Source: JBPCPM01 sp050999155
GTDB lineage: Bacteria > Actinomycetota > Thermoleophilia > Solirubrobacterales > 70-9
Assembly: GCA_050999155.1 (NCBI GenBank)
Contig: JBPCPM010000103.1
Location: 1-38,925 of the forward strand
Reading direction: 5' to 3'
DNA length: 38,925 bases
The first letter of the stretch is position 1. Each line of letters opens with the position of its first letter. The position numbers and the translations under genes were made by a program. The notes under the pieces are model-generated. The model made no database searches. It was not told the DNA's origin and saw only the letters and a list, made by a program, of their open reading frames with translations. Below are positions 24,413 to 32,341 of the stretch, piece after piece.

Positions 24413-25471
24413 GTGGACGTCGAACTTCACCGGGGCCCGATCGAGCCGCTGCTGGCCGACTGGGAGCGGCTGCACGCGGCCGACCCCCGCCGCACCCCCT
24501 TTTCCTCGCCGTGGTGGGCGACCGCCTGGATGGCGGTCTACGGGGCCGACGTGGAGCCCTGGACCCTGCTCGCACGTGACGCCGGAGGAGTTGTCGCGCT
24601 CGCCCCGCTCACGCTGGGCACCAAGGGCCCGGTGCGGATGCTGCGGGGACTGGGGACCGAGCCCGCCGATTTCTGGGACGTCCTGGCAGAACCCGAGTTC
24701 CGCGAGCGCGCGCTGTCGGCGTTCGCCCGCAAGCTCGGCGAGCGCCGCAGGGACTGGGACTTGCTGTCGCTGGACGCGGAGCGCGAGGCGACCACGCCCA
24801 GCTTCGCCCACCGGCTCGGGCCCGCCGGCATGCGGGTGACGACGCTGGAGCCCGAGCCCTGCCCGGTCCTGCCCCTGCCCGGCGACTTCGACGAGTACCT
24901 CGCCGGGCAGTCTCGCAACAGCCGCTCGAACTACCGCCGCCACCTCAAGCGCCTCGACGAGGGGCAGGTGTCGATGCGCCTTGTCACCGAGCCGGGCGAG
25001 TTCGCCGCCGCCGTGGCCCGCTGGCACGACCTCCGCGCCGCCCAGTGGGATGACCGCGAGCGCGAGCTGTACGGACTGCAGACCCTCGACAGCTTCCGGG
25101 ACTTCAACGCCCGGCTGCTGACCGAGTTCGTCCCCCGGAGCTTGGCCGAGATGCGCGAGTTCCACCTCGACGGCAAGCTCACGGGCTCCTACATCGACTT
25201 CATGGACGACCGCTCCTACTACGTGTGGCTAGGGGGGTTCGATCCCGCCCACTCCAAGGTCGGGATCGGCAAGATCGCCGTGCTCCAGGGGATCCGCTCG
25301 AGCATCGAGCACGGCCGGACCCACTTCGACTTCACCCGGGGCTCGGAGCCCTACAAGTACGACTTCGGGGGCGTCGACGCGATGCTGCCGTCGGCGCGGT
25401 TCTCCCACGGCAGGCCCCGCTCGCGCGCCGCGGCGGCCGCGTTGCGCCTGCGCGAGCGGTTCCGCGGCTGA
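24413..25471 (+). CDS. GNAT/FemAB-like acyltransferase (BioF2/CelD type)
   Basis: 352-residue protein that appears to be two tandem GNAT folds: residues 1-165 (IEPLLADWERLHAADPRRTP, SSPWWATAWMAVYG) and 170-330 (SRNSRSNYRRHLKRLDEGQV, FHLDGKLTGSYIDFMDDRSY, SKVGIGKIAVLQGIRSSIEH, DFTRGSEPYKYDF). This is the acetyltransferase (GNAT) 6/BioF2-like family linked to exopolysaccharide or peptidoglycan modification (CelD, FemAB, PEP-CTERM). Acyl donor and acceptor are unknown. GTG 24413 follows TAGATT by 6 nt, favouring a leaderless start. Divergent from ccdA, convergent with the glycoside hydrolase. Confidence 0.82.
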   Translation: MDVELHRGPIEPLLADWERLHAADPRRTPFSSPWWATAWMAVYGADVEPWTLLARDAGGVVALAPLTLGTKGPVRMLRGLGTEPADFWDVLAEPEFRERALSAFARKLGERRRDWDLLSLDAEREATTPSFAHRLGPAGMRVTTLEPEPCPVLPLPGDFDEYLAGQSRNSRSNYRRHLKRLDEGQVSMRLVTEPGEFAAAVARWHDLRAAQWDDRERELYGLQTLDSFRDFNARLLTEFVPRSLAEMREFHLDGKLTGSYIDFMDDRSYYVWLGGFDPAHSKVGIGKIAVLQGIRSSIEHGRTHFDFTRGSEPYKYDFGGVDAMLPSARFSHGRPRSRAAAAALRLRERFRG

Positions 25472-25492
25472 GCGCTGACGCCCGGTCAGCGC
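25472..25492. terminator. Bidirectional hairpin between convergent genes
   Basis: GCGCTGAC / GTCAGCGC perfect 8-bp stem, 5-nt loop, starting one base after the acyltransferase stop and including the stop codon of the minus-strand glycoside hydrolase. Likely shared terminator, though without a T tract. Confidence 0.55.
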
Positions 25493-26646
25493 CGCAGCGT
25501 GGTGATCATCGACCGCAACGCCTCGTGGGCCGGCTTGCTCCGCGTCCCGGCGTCGTCGACGGTCCGCAGCCCCGCCCAGTCGAACGTGGCCGTCGGTCGC
25601 CCGTCGGGTGACATCCACGTGTACCAGTAGACCCGCTGCAGCCGCAGGCGTGCGCGCACCGAGGCGCGGCCCAGCCGCGTGTAGGCCTGTGTCAGCCGGC
25701 GGGCCTGGCCCTCCTCGGTCTGCTCCCATCCACGCATCGCACCCGGGTTGATCTGGCCCTTGCCCGACGTCCACGACAGCTCGGTGACCCACAACGGCTT
25801 GCGGCTGTCGCCGTGTCGCCGCATGACCCGCCGGACGCGCCGCAGCCCGCGCTCGACGTTGGACGGCTTGTCGGTGAACGGGTGCACGGCGACGATGTCG
25901 AACGCCTGCCGGGTCCGTGGCTGGCGGTAGATCGCATCCAGGTGGTCCCAGCTGCGGTCGGCCAGGCCGGCGAGCACGACCTTGGCGCGAGGGTCGGTAC
26001 GGTGCACGGCGGCCGCGCCGGTTCGCAGCAGCCGGGCGTAGTCACGAGCGAACGGGTGGACGTTGAAGAAGCTGCGGAAGTGCGGCTCGTTCCACAGCTG
26101 CCAGTGGCGGATCGGCCGCCGCGGGAGCTCGGGGTGCTCGCGCCAGAAGCGGCCGTCGGAGCCGTAGCGGCGCACGAGCTGCGCGAGAAACCGCCCGTAG
26201 TCGCCGCGGTTGCGCGGTGGCGATTCGAAGGCGGGTCGGCGGGCGGCCCACGAGGGGGTTGTGAGGACGACGGGCAGCACGGTCAACCCGCGCTGCGCGG
26301 CCGCGCCGACGATCAGGTCGGTCTGCGCGGCCAGCAACGGCACGGACCCGTCGCGAACGTAGGCGGCGCGGTGCGACGGGGGCACCTCGCTCCACCGCCG
26401 GTAGGGCTGCATCATCGACCAGTTGAAGCTCGTGCGGATGCTGCGCAGCCCGGACGAGCGGATGAGCGCGAGCTCGGATGCGACATCCACACGCGGGTCG
26501 GTCAGCGCCGGGCCATCGACAACCGTGCCGAAGAAGTTCGCGGGGACACGAGCCTGGGCCGGAGCGGCCACGACGATGAGGGCCAGCACGACCGACGCAG
26601 CGCAGCCGCCGACCACGGACCGCCACGATCGTGTTCTCGAAACCAC
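25486..26646 (-). CDS. Secreted clan A glycoside hydrolase (GH39/GH5-like)
   Basis: 386-residue exported TIM-barrel glycosidase. Signal peptide about 1-32 (VVGGCAASVVLALIVVAAPA then AQA). Barrel strands include GLRSIRTSFNWSMMQP (about 66-81) and LTVLPVVLTTPSWAA. The likely acid/base is Glu187 in WQLWNEPHF and the nucleophile Glu289 in LWVTELSW, the two-Glu pattern of clan GH-A. A His (AVHPFTD) lies between, as expected. Closest guess is a beta-xylosidase/GH39-like or cellulase-like enzyme; substrate unknown. GTG 26646 begins the signal peptide. It is 48 bp downstream of the glycosyltransferase, last gene of the six-gene operon. Confidence 0.85.
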   Translation of the reverse strand: MVSRTRSWRSVVGGCAASVVLALIVVAAPAQARVPANFFGTVVDGPALTDPRVDVASELALIRSSGLRSIRTSFNWSMMQPYRRWSEVPPSHRAAYVRDGSVPLLAAQTDLIVGAAAQRGLTVLPVVLTTPSWAARRPAFESPPRNRGDYGRFLAQLVRRYGSDGRFWREHPELPRRPIRHWQLWNEPHFRSFFNVHPFARDYARLLRTGAAAVHRTDPRAKVVLAGLADRSWDHLDAIYRQPRTRQAFDIVAVHPFTDKPSNVERGLRRVRRVMRRHGDSRKPLWVTELSWTSGKGQINPGAMRGWEQTEEGQARRLTQAYTRLGRASVRARLRLQRVYWYTWMSPDGRPTATFDWAGLRTVDDAGTRSKPAHEALRSMITTLRR

Positions 26647-26694
26647 GGACCGATGATGGCATCGGTCGGGCCTTGCGGCCACCGACAAGCGCAG

Positions 26695-27471
26695 TCAGCG
26701 TCCGAAGACCGGCTCCGCCGGGGCGAGGCCCTCGTCCTCTGCGAGCTGGGCCGCCAGTCCCTTGGTCGCGCGGCCCTGCACCCGGCCCGACGTGACCACG
26801 CGAACGGCGCGGGTGCGATCGATACGGATCCCGGCCTCCATCAGGGCGGTCTCGAACGCCACGTCCTCCAAAGCTCGCAGCGGAGGGAGCCGGCCGGCGG
26901 CCAGGTAGGCCTCGGGCGTCACGCCGAGCGACGCGCCGCCGAAGAACCCGTGCTCGGCGGGCCATCCGCCGGCGTGCAGACGCCGCATCGCCCGCTCCTT
27001 GCGGAGCACCCGGACCTGCAGGGTGGCCGGATCCAGCGCGGCGTGATCGCGCGGGTGGACGTCGATGCACCCGGCGACCGCGCCGGCCCCGGCGCCGATC
27101 GCATCGAGCTGGCGACTGAGCCACTCCGGGGTCACCTCGGTGTCGGCGTCGGTGCAGGCGATGAGCCCCCGAGGGCGACCCACGGCGTGCAGGCGCTCGC
27201 ACGCGATGTTCATGGCCAGGCGCCGCGCGGCCCCGACTCCGGGTCCCCCACGCAGGACGTGGAGCGTGATGGCGTGACGTCGGGCCGCCCGCCGGGCGCG
27301 GAGGGGCGTGTCGTCGGTGCACCGGTCATCGGCGATCAACACCTCCCACTCGTCGCGGCCGAGGCCGGCGGTCGCTCCGAGCGCCTCGATGCACGCGCCG
27401 ATCAACTGCTGTTCCTGGTGGGCGGGGATGCAGACGCAGGCTCGGAGCCGCGGGTCGGGCGGCGCGATCAC
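26695..27471 (-). CDS. Family 2 glycosyltransferase
   Basis: 258-residue soluble GT-A glycosyltransferase. Nucleotide-sugar binding: RACVCIPAHQEQQLIGACIE near 10-30 and EVLIADDRCTDDT near 46-58; metal-binding DxD motif CTDADTEV near 110; acceptor segment RLPPLRALEDVAFETALMEA toward the end. No membrane helix, so it acts in the cytoplasm on a soluble or peripheral acceptor, unlike NodC. GTG 27471 overlaps the stop of the flavoprotein gene (GTGA), so translation is coupled. Sugar donor and acceptor are unknown. Confidence 0.87.
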   Translation of the reverse strand: MIAPPDPRLRACVCIPAHQEQQLIGACIEALGATAGLGRDEWEVLIADDRCTDDTPLRARRAARRHAITLHVLRGGPGVGAARRLAMNIACERLHAVGRPRGLIACTDADTEVTPEWLSRQLDAIGAGAGAVAGCIDVHPRDHAALDPATLQVRVLRKERAMRRLHAGGWPAEHGFFGGASLGVTPEAYLAAGRLPPLRALEDVAFETALMEAGIRIDRTRAVRVVTSGRVQGRATKGLAAQLAEDEGLAPAEPVFGR

Positions 27472-28628
27472 AGCGGCACGCCGGCACGCACCATCTCGGC
27501 GGCCTGCTCGTAGAGATCGTCGCGGCCGTGCGTCAGGACGCCCACGGTCCGCCCGTCCGCGCCATAGCGGACGCTGAAGCTGCCATCGTCGCCGAAGTCT
27601 GGCCGGATCTCGTCGTGGCCGTCCCCCCAGCCCACGTACTTCACCTTCCTTGAGCCAACGGACGCCCAGAATCCCGGCGCGGCGCTCCAGGAACACTCGC
27701 CGCCGAGCATGGCCTTCGCGGCGATCTCGCCCTGGGTCAGGGCATCGCCCCAGTGTTGGACCGCGACCCGGCGACCCGCCGCCGCGTTGTGCGCGTACGC
27801 GATATCGCCCGCGACGTACACGCCGGGGGCCGACGTCTCGAGCCGCTCGTCGGCGAGAACCCCTCCCCCGTCCTCGGTCTCAAGCCCCGCCTCGACGGCG
27901 AGGTCGGTGCGAGGCTCCGCTCCGACCGCCAGCAACACCACGTCCGCCGGCAACGACGGGCCCTCGCCGGCCTCCACGGCGAGCCGGGAGCCCGATCGCT
28001 CGATGCTCCGCAGCGACGTGTCGTAGCGCCGGATGATTCCCTCCTGCCCAAGCCAGCCGTCGAGCCGGTCGGCGACCTCGGAGCCCAACCGCTCGGCTTG
28101 GGGCCCCGAGTCGGCGCTGACCACGGTCACCCGGGCACCGCCGGCCGCCATGCTGACCGCCGCCTCACAGCCGATGAACCCGGACCCCACAACGACCGCA
28201 TGAGCCCCCAACGCGATCGCGCCGCGCAGGACGTCGGCGTCCAGGGCGCTGCGCAGGACATGCACGCCGGCAAGGTGCGCCCCTGGGACGTCCGGCACCT
28301 TCGGCCGCGAGCCAGTAGCCAGCAGGCACCACCCGAACGACGTCTGCCCGGCGGCTGTGGTCAGGGTCCGGGCATCGACGTCGAGCCGATCGACGTGTTC
28401 GTCGCGAAGCTCGATCTCGTTGTCCGCGTACCACCCGGCCGGTTCGATGACCAGGTCGCCGCGCCGTCGCTCACCTCGGAGGTACTCCTTGCTCAGCGGC
28501 GGGCGCTCGTAGGGCGCCCCATCGTCGGTGAACATGACGACCGGCCCGCTACCGCCCCCGTCGCGCCAGGCCCGGGCCGCCGCGAGCCCGGCCGGGCCAC
28601 CTCCCACGATCGCCAGCGCGCCGCTCAC
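27468..28628 (-). CDS. FAD/NAD(P)-dependent oxidoreductase, ferredoxin-reductase-like
   Basis: 386-residue flavoprotein: N-terminal FAD Rossmann motif LAIVGGGPAGLAAARAW (5-21), APYERPPLSKEYLRG near 40-55 typical of the BphA4/rubredoxin-reductase group, NAD(P)-binding VVVGSGFIGCEAAVSMAAGG near 144-163, and GVYVAGDIAYAHNAA near 274 for FAD. The C-terminus is a reductase dimerisation-type domain. No ferredoxin is encoded nearby, so the electron acceptor is unclear. GTG 28628 (GTGA) overlaps the methyltransferase stop. In the operon it may feed the acyl-CoA-dehydrogenase-like protein or act on the sugar; that is inference. Confidence 0.88.
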   Translation of the reverse strand: MSGALAIVGGGPAGLAAARAWRDGGGSGPVVMFTDDGAPYERPPLSKEYLRGERRRGDLVIEPAGWYADNEIELRDEHVDRLDVDARTLTTAAGQTSFGWCLLATGSRPKVPDVPGAHLAGVHVLRSALDADVLRGAIALGAHAVVVGSGFIGCEAAVSMAAGGARVTVVSADSGPQAERLGSEVADRLDGWLGQEGIIRRYDTSLRSIERSGSRLAVEAGEGPSLPADVVLLAVGAEPRTDLAVEAGLETEDGGGVLADERLETSAPGVYVAGDIAYAHNAAAGRRVAVQHWGDALTQGEIAAKAMLGGECSWSAAPGFWASVGSRKVKYVGWGDGHDEIRPDFGDDGSFSVRYGADGRTVGVLTHGRDDLYEQAAEMVRAGVPL

Positions 28629-29212
28629 GGCCGCAGGAAGTGGTCGAGCTGGTAGCCGGGTTGGAGGTCGGTGCCGGTCCGCCGCAGCCCGGCCTGGGCC
28701 GCGACGATGCCGTGGGCGGCGGCCGCGTCCATGCGCAGGTCGTCCGCGGTGCCCCGCCATGTGGCACAGATGAGCTGGCCTCCCGGCCGCAGGGCCTCGA
28801 CCATGCGACGGGCCGCGTCGGCGACGACGGGCGGATCCCAGTAGTACAGGAGCTCGCAGGCGAAGATCGCTTCGAACGGGCCTGCCGGCTGCTCCTCGGG
28901 AAGCTGGGCCGTGGCCACCTCGACAAGGACGTGCTCGGCGAGGCGACGTCGGGCATGCCCGACCGCGGTGATCGAGAAGTCCACGGCGATCACCCGGCGG
29001 GCGCGAGGGACAAGCAGCTCCGTGAAGGTCCCCACGCCGCACCCGAGCTCCAGCACGTCGCCTAGCGGTCCCGAACCCGCCGCCTGGAGCGTGCGGGCGA
29101 ACTTCTCACGCTCGTAGGGGCTGGTGGCGGTGGCCCAGGGGTCGGGGTCGGCCCTGTACAGACCCTCGAACCGTGCGCGGGAGCCGGCCGGCGCGGGCGC
29201 GGAGCGCGTCAT
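28625..29212 (-). CDS. NodS-like SAM-dependent methyltransferase
   Basis: 195-residue class I methyltransferase. ARFEGLYRADPDPWATATSP at 13-32 is the NodS-type opening with the acceptor-side loop; SAM motif I LELGCGVGTFTELL at 54-67; motif II region VIAVDFSITAV near 73-83; FACELLYYWDP near 115; LRPGGQLICATW near 141. NodS enzymes N-methylate chitooligosaccharides in Nod factors; here it lies in an operon with a NodB-like deacetylase and a GT2, so N-methylation of an amino sugar is a plausible role. ATG 29212 overlaps the acyl-CoA-dehydrogenase-like stop (ATGA). Confidence 0.87.
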   Translation of the reverse strand: MTRSAPAPAGSRARFEGLYRADPDPWATATSPYEREKFARTLQAAGSGPLGDVLELGCGVGTFTELLVPRARRVIAVDFSITAVGHARRRLAEHVLVEVATAQLPEEQPAGPFEAIFACELLYYWDPPVVADAARRMVEALRPGGQLICATWRGTADDLRMDAAAAHGIVAAQAGLRRTGTDLQPGYQLDHFLRP

Positions 29213-30327
29213 TGCGGAAGGTCCGCGTCGGCCCGCAGGCCCGCGAGCTCGACAGCTCCGGCACGGCTGAGCAGCGGCTCGAGGCGGTGCTGAGACAAAA
29301 ACAACTGGAGATCGCGGCGGGGACGGTCGAGCGCTCGCGTCGTGGCGAACGGTCGCGAACCCGCCGCCGCCTCGGTCTCGGCGATCACTGTGCGGGCCGC
29401 CGCGGCGATCGTCCAGCGGCCGTGGATCGAGGCGCGGGCGATCGCCGCAGGGTCATGGTCATCGACCGCGCGTAGCGCCTGCGCGAGCCAGAGGTCGGCG
29501 GTGTCGCAGGCAGCCCCGATCGCCCCGGCGGCGAGGTCGGCCCGGGGATCTGGCGGGCGCTGCGCGAGGGACGCCAGGGCGGCGGCCGCCAGCGCGTCGA
29601 GGCTGCCGGCCCAGGTATGCGCGGTGCGGATCGCGTCTCGATGCAGCCACGGCGCCTCGCCCAGAACGCCCGGCCCACCGAGCTCGGCGAGCACGGGCGC
29701 GTGCACAAAGGTGACGCGGTGGCTTTCGGAGGCGCGCATGCCCGAGCCCTTGAACCACGCCGGGTCAACGCGGACGTCATCGCGAGCGCCCACGAGCACC
29801 AGCCGCGGCGGGCCCTGCTCGCCGTCGCGACGACACAGCACCAGGGCTGCGTCGAGACCCCCGGCACCCGAGCAGAACACCTTGACCCCGTCGAGCGTCA
29901 GCTCCTCGCCCCGTCCGAACAGGCGCGCCGCGGGCCCCTCCCCGTCAACGGGGTCGGCCCCCCACAGCCCGAGGAGTGCCCCGCCGCCGGCACGCTCCCA
30001 CCACGTCGCGGCAGTCGCGGGGTCAGCGTGGAGCAGGATCCGCTCGACCGCGTTGAGGTGCCCGTCGAGGATCCGGCCGACAGAGGAGTCGGCGGCCGAG
30101 ACCTCACGGACGAGCGCGCACTGTGCGCGGAAGCCTGTCGGCCCTACGGGCTCGCCAGGGTCGAGCCCGAACGTGGTCGCTCCGGAGTCGATGAGGTCGG
30201 TGAACGCGGCAGCCGGGAACCGTGGCCGCGCATCGAGGTCGTCGGCCTGATCGGCGATCTGGGCGACGACATCCGACAGCCTCGTTCCGGTGGGGGCCGG
30301 CGAGTCCAGGTTCGAGGGCGCGGTCAT
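29209..30327 (-). CDS. Acyl-CoA-dehydrogenase-like protein
   Basis: 372-residue member of the acyl-CoA dehydrogenase/DszC-type flavoprotein fold. N-terminal helical part (SDVVAQIADQADDLDARPRF), a central beta segment (LWGADPVDGEGPAARLFGRG then ELTLDGVKVFCSGAGG), a KGSGMRASESHRVTF segment that matches the family's ‘G(M/L)R..S’ turn, and a C-terminal helical bundle (IHGRWTIAAAARTVIAETEA). The usual catalytic Glu of fatty-acyl dehydrogenases is not evident, so it may be an oxidase or monooxygenase-type homologue. It overlaps both neighbours by 4 bp, so it is central to the operon. Reaction unknown. Confidence 0.82.
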   Translation of the reverse strand: MTAPSNLDSPAPTGTRLSDVVAQIADQADDLDARPRFPAAAFTDLIDSGATTFGLDPGEPVGPTGFRAQCALVREVSAADSSVGRILDGHLNAVERILLHADPATAATWWERAGGGALLGLWGADPVDGEGPAARLFGRGEELTLDGVKVFCSGAGGLDAALVLCRRDGEQGPPRLVLVGARDDVRVDPAWFKGSGMRASESHRVTFVHAPVLAELGGPGVLGEAPWLHRDAIRTAHTWAGSLDALAAAALASLAQRPPDPRADLAAGAIGAACDTADLWLAQALRAVDDHDPAAIARASIHGRWTIAAAARTVIAETEAAAGSRPFATTRALDRPRRDLQLFLSQHRLEPLLSRAGAVELAGLRADADLPQ

Positions 30328-30914
30328 CCGTGCACCGTTGCATGAACCTGGTCGCAGGTGCCGGCCTGGAGATCCACCGCGTCGAGGATGGCCGCCAGCT
30401 CCCGGACCAGGGTCGCGGTCGACACCGCGTCGGACCGTAGCGCCCCGGGTCCGACCCCGTCGTGCATCAGCACGACGTCGCGGTCTCCGAGGGCGGGCCG
30501 CAGCCGGCGGGCCGTCTCACGCGGGTCATCGCCCCGCCAGTCGTAGGTCTCGACGGTCCAGCGGATCAATCTCAGGCCGCGTTCGGCCGCGAGCTCTGCC
30601 GTCCAGGGCGCCGGGGCGCCCCACGGAGGCCGCCACCAGGTCGGTGACACCCCGGCCCCGTCAAGCACCTCCAAGGCCGTGTCGGTGTCGCGTGCGATGG
30701 CCGCACGGCCAGCATCGGCGTGGCGCAGGTGGTCGTGGCCGTGCAGCTGCACGTCGTGGCCTTCCTCGAGGACCCGCGCCAGCAGTTCCGGGTGGTCGCT
30801 CGCAGGCTTCGTGCACACGAAAAACGTTGCCCGCAGGCGGGCCTCGGCCAGCGCGTCGAGGACGCCCAGGGTCCCGAGCGGGTCGGGTCCGTCGTCGAAG
30901 GTGAGCGCGACCAC
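30324..30914 (-). CDS. NodB-like polysaccharide/amino-sugar deacetylase
   Basis: 196-residue carbohydrate esterase family 4 protein with a full active site: motif 1 TFDDGPD with D7 and D8, motif 2 H58-x3-H62 (HGHDH), motif 3 RPPWG at 95-99 and the C-terminal VLMHDG with H151. Family members remove N-acetyl groups from chitin-like or GlcNAc substrates using a metal ion. No signal peptide or membrane segment, so, as for NodB, it should act in the cytoplasm on a small or soluble substrate. GTG 30914 is the only start after an in-frame TAG; AGAGG lies 6 nt upstream. First gene of the six-gene operon, 111 bp divergent from gpgS. Confidence 0.88.
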   Translation of the reverse strand: MVALTFDDGPDPLGTLGVLDALAEARLRATFFVCTKPASDHPELLARVLEEGHDVQLHGHDHLRHADAGRAAIARDTDTALEVLDGAGVSPTWWRPPWGAPAPWTAELAAERGLRLIRWTVETYDWRGDDPRETARRLRPALGDRDVVLMHDGVGPGALRSDAVSTATLVRELAAILDAVDLQAGTCDQVHATVHG

Positions 30915-31025
30915 GCGATACCTCTACCCGTCGGCCCCCGCCCCCATTCGGCGAAGCCTCGGGATCCGGGCGCTTGGGGCCGCGGCATAGGGGTAGGAGC
31001 GGGGTAGCCCCCCGGCACGGTCTCT

Positions 31026-31997
31026 GTGAGCTCCCCCACCCATCCCCCATCCGATCGGCAGCTCGCTCGCGTGCAGGTCGATCGCTGGCTGCGGACCAAC
31101 TCCTTTCACCACTCCCGGTTTCCGTTCGGGGAGCGGACCCAGACGGTCACTGTGTGCCTGCCCGCCCTGGACGAGGCAGCAACGATCGGGGAGATCGTTG
31201 CCGTCCTCGATCGGCAGCGCCGCTCGGGGACCGTCGACGAGGTCGTTGTCGTCGACGGCGGCTCGACCGACGGGACTCCTGAGATCGCCGAAGCCTGCGG
31301 CGCACGGGTGCTCGTAGCCGCGGAGCTGCTCCCGACGTTCGGCCCCGTGCTCGGCAAGGGCGACGGCATGTGGCGCGCGCTCAGCGCGATCGACACCGAC
31401 ATCGTCTGCTTCCTCGACGCCGATTCCGGCGGCTTCGGACCGCACTTCTCATCCGGGCTCGTCGGCCCGCTGCTGCGCCGTCCCGAGCTGGTCTTCACCA
31501 AGGCCCAGTTCCGTCGTCCGCTCGCCACGGCGGACGGGGTGCAGGCGACCGGCGGGGGACGCGTCACCGAGCTCACGGCGCGCCCGGCGCTGCGACTGTT
31601 CTTCCCGCTGCTAGCCGGCTTCCGCCAGCCCCTCGCGGGAGAGATCGCCGCGAGACGCAGCGTCCTGAACCGGCTGCCGTTCGCCACCGGGTACGCCGTC
31701 GAGACCGCGATGTTGATCGACGTGGTTGCCGCCCATGGCCTGCGGGCCACCGCTCAAGTCGATCTCGACGTACGCCACAACGACCACCAGGAACTCGAGA
31801 ACCTGGCACCGATGGCCGACGCGGTGCTGGCGGTGATCGCCGACCGCCTGCACCTCGACGGTCGCCTGCTCCAAGACGTCTGGGCCGCGGGCCCCGAGGC
31901 GCTGGACGCGGCGCCCGGCGACCGGTCGGCGCGCCCACCGGTCGTCCGGCCACCGCTGGACTCCCTGGCTGCGGCCGCCGCGTACGGCGGTCCGTGA
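31026..31997 (+). CDS. gpgS: Glucosyl-3-phosphoglycerate synthase
   Basis: 323-residue GT81-type glycosyltransferase transferring glucose from a nucleotide sugar to 3-phosphoglycerate, the first step to glucosylglycerate (compatible solute) and, in mycobacteria, methylglucose lipopolysaccharide. Motifs: TVCLPALDEAATIGEIV (about 41-57), VVVDGGSTDGT, GKGDGMWRAL near 110, the DxD FLDADSGGF near 129, GGGRVTELTARP, GFRQPLAGEIAARRS, and FATGYAVETAMLID near 218. GTG 31026 starts the conserved Nter. No phosphatase (gpgP) is adjacent. The short gap to csbD and the sigma factor suggest an osmotic/stress context, which is inference. Confidence 0.92.
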   Translation: MSSPTHPPSDRQLARVQVDRWLRTNSFHHSRFPFGERTQTVTVCLPALDEAATIGEIVAVLDRQRRSGTVDEVVVVDGGSTDGTPEIAEACGARVLVAAELLPTFGPVLGKGDGMWRALSAIDTDIVCFLDADSGGFGPHFSSGLVGPLLRRPELVFTKAQFRRPLATADGVQATGGGRVTELTARPALRLFFPLLAGFRQPLAGEIAARRSVLNRLPFATGYAVETAMLIDVVAAHGLRATAQVDLDVRHNDHQELENLAPMADAVLAVIADRLHLDGRLLQDVWAAGPEALDAAPGDRSARPPVVRPPLDSLAAAAAYGGP

Positions 31998-32075
31998 CCG
32001 ATCGCACCCGACCAGGCGAATGGAGCTGGCCGCGGCGGGTATGTGCGTTGTCCTACCCCTACCGAGGAGACGCAC

Positions 32076-32276
32076 ATGGCTGACGACGACGCAGAGTCCA
32101 CAGTTGACAAGGCCAAGGGCAGCGCCAAGGAAGCCGCCGGCGACCTGACCGGCGACGAAGGCCTGCAGCAGCAGGGCCAGAAGGAGCAGAACCGCGGCGA
32201 GGCCAAGGAAGACCTCGACGACGCCCAGGACAAGGCTGCCGAGAAGAAGCAGGAAGTAGAAAACCGCGAGGGCTAG
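32076..32276 (+). CDS. CsbD-family stress protein
   Basis: 66-residue hydrophilic protein, MADDDAESTVDKAKGSAKEA with the KAKGSAKEAAGDLTGDEGLQ pattern that defines the CsbD family (general stress, SigB-dependent in Bacillus). The rest is helical and charged (KEDLDDAQDKAAEKKQEVEN). GAGGAG lies 6 nt before ATG 32076. A strong bidirectional hairpin follows the stop. Convergent with the SigB/F-type sigma factor gene; a SigB-like regulation is plausible, and a GGGTAT hexamer at 32037 is suggestive, but no matching -35 is seen. Confidence 0.85.
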   Translation: MADDDAESTVDKAKGSAKEAAGDLTGDEGLQQQGQKEQNRGEAKEDLDDAQDKAAEKKQEVENREG

Positions 32277-32291
32277 GCCCGTCGCCGCCGC

Positions 32292-32323
32292 GAGACGCTG
32301 CCCGCTCCGGCGGGCGGTGTCTC
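32292..32323. terminator. Strong bidirectional hairpin between csbD and sigma factor genes
   Basis: 14-bp stem with two G-U wobbles (GAGACGCTGCCCGC / GCGGGCGGTGTCTC) and a 4-nt TCCG loop, 15 nt after the csbD stop and 18 nt before the end of the minus-strand sigma gene. It is the clearest terminator-like structure in the window; no T tract follows. Confidence 0.65.
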
Positions 32324-32341
32324 ACCGGCCGCGGATCGTGG

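Noticed and set aside
32037..32042. SigB-type promoter (GGGTAT) upstream of csbD
   Set aside because: No GTTT-like -35 element at the expected 14-17 bp; kept only as a remark in the csbD entry.
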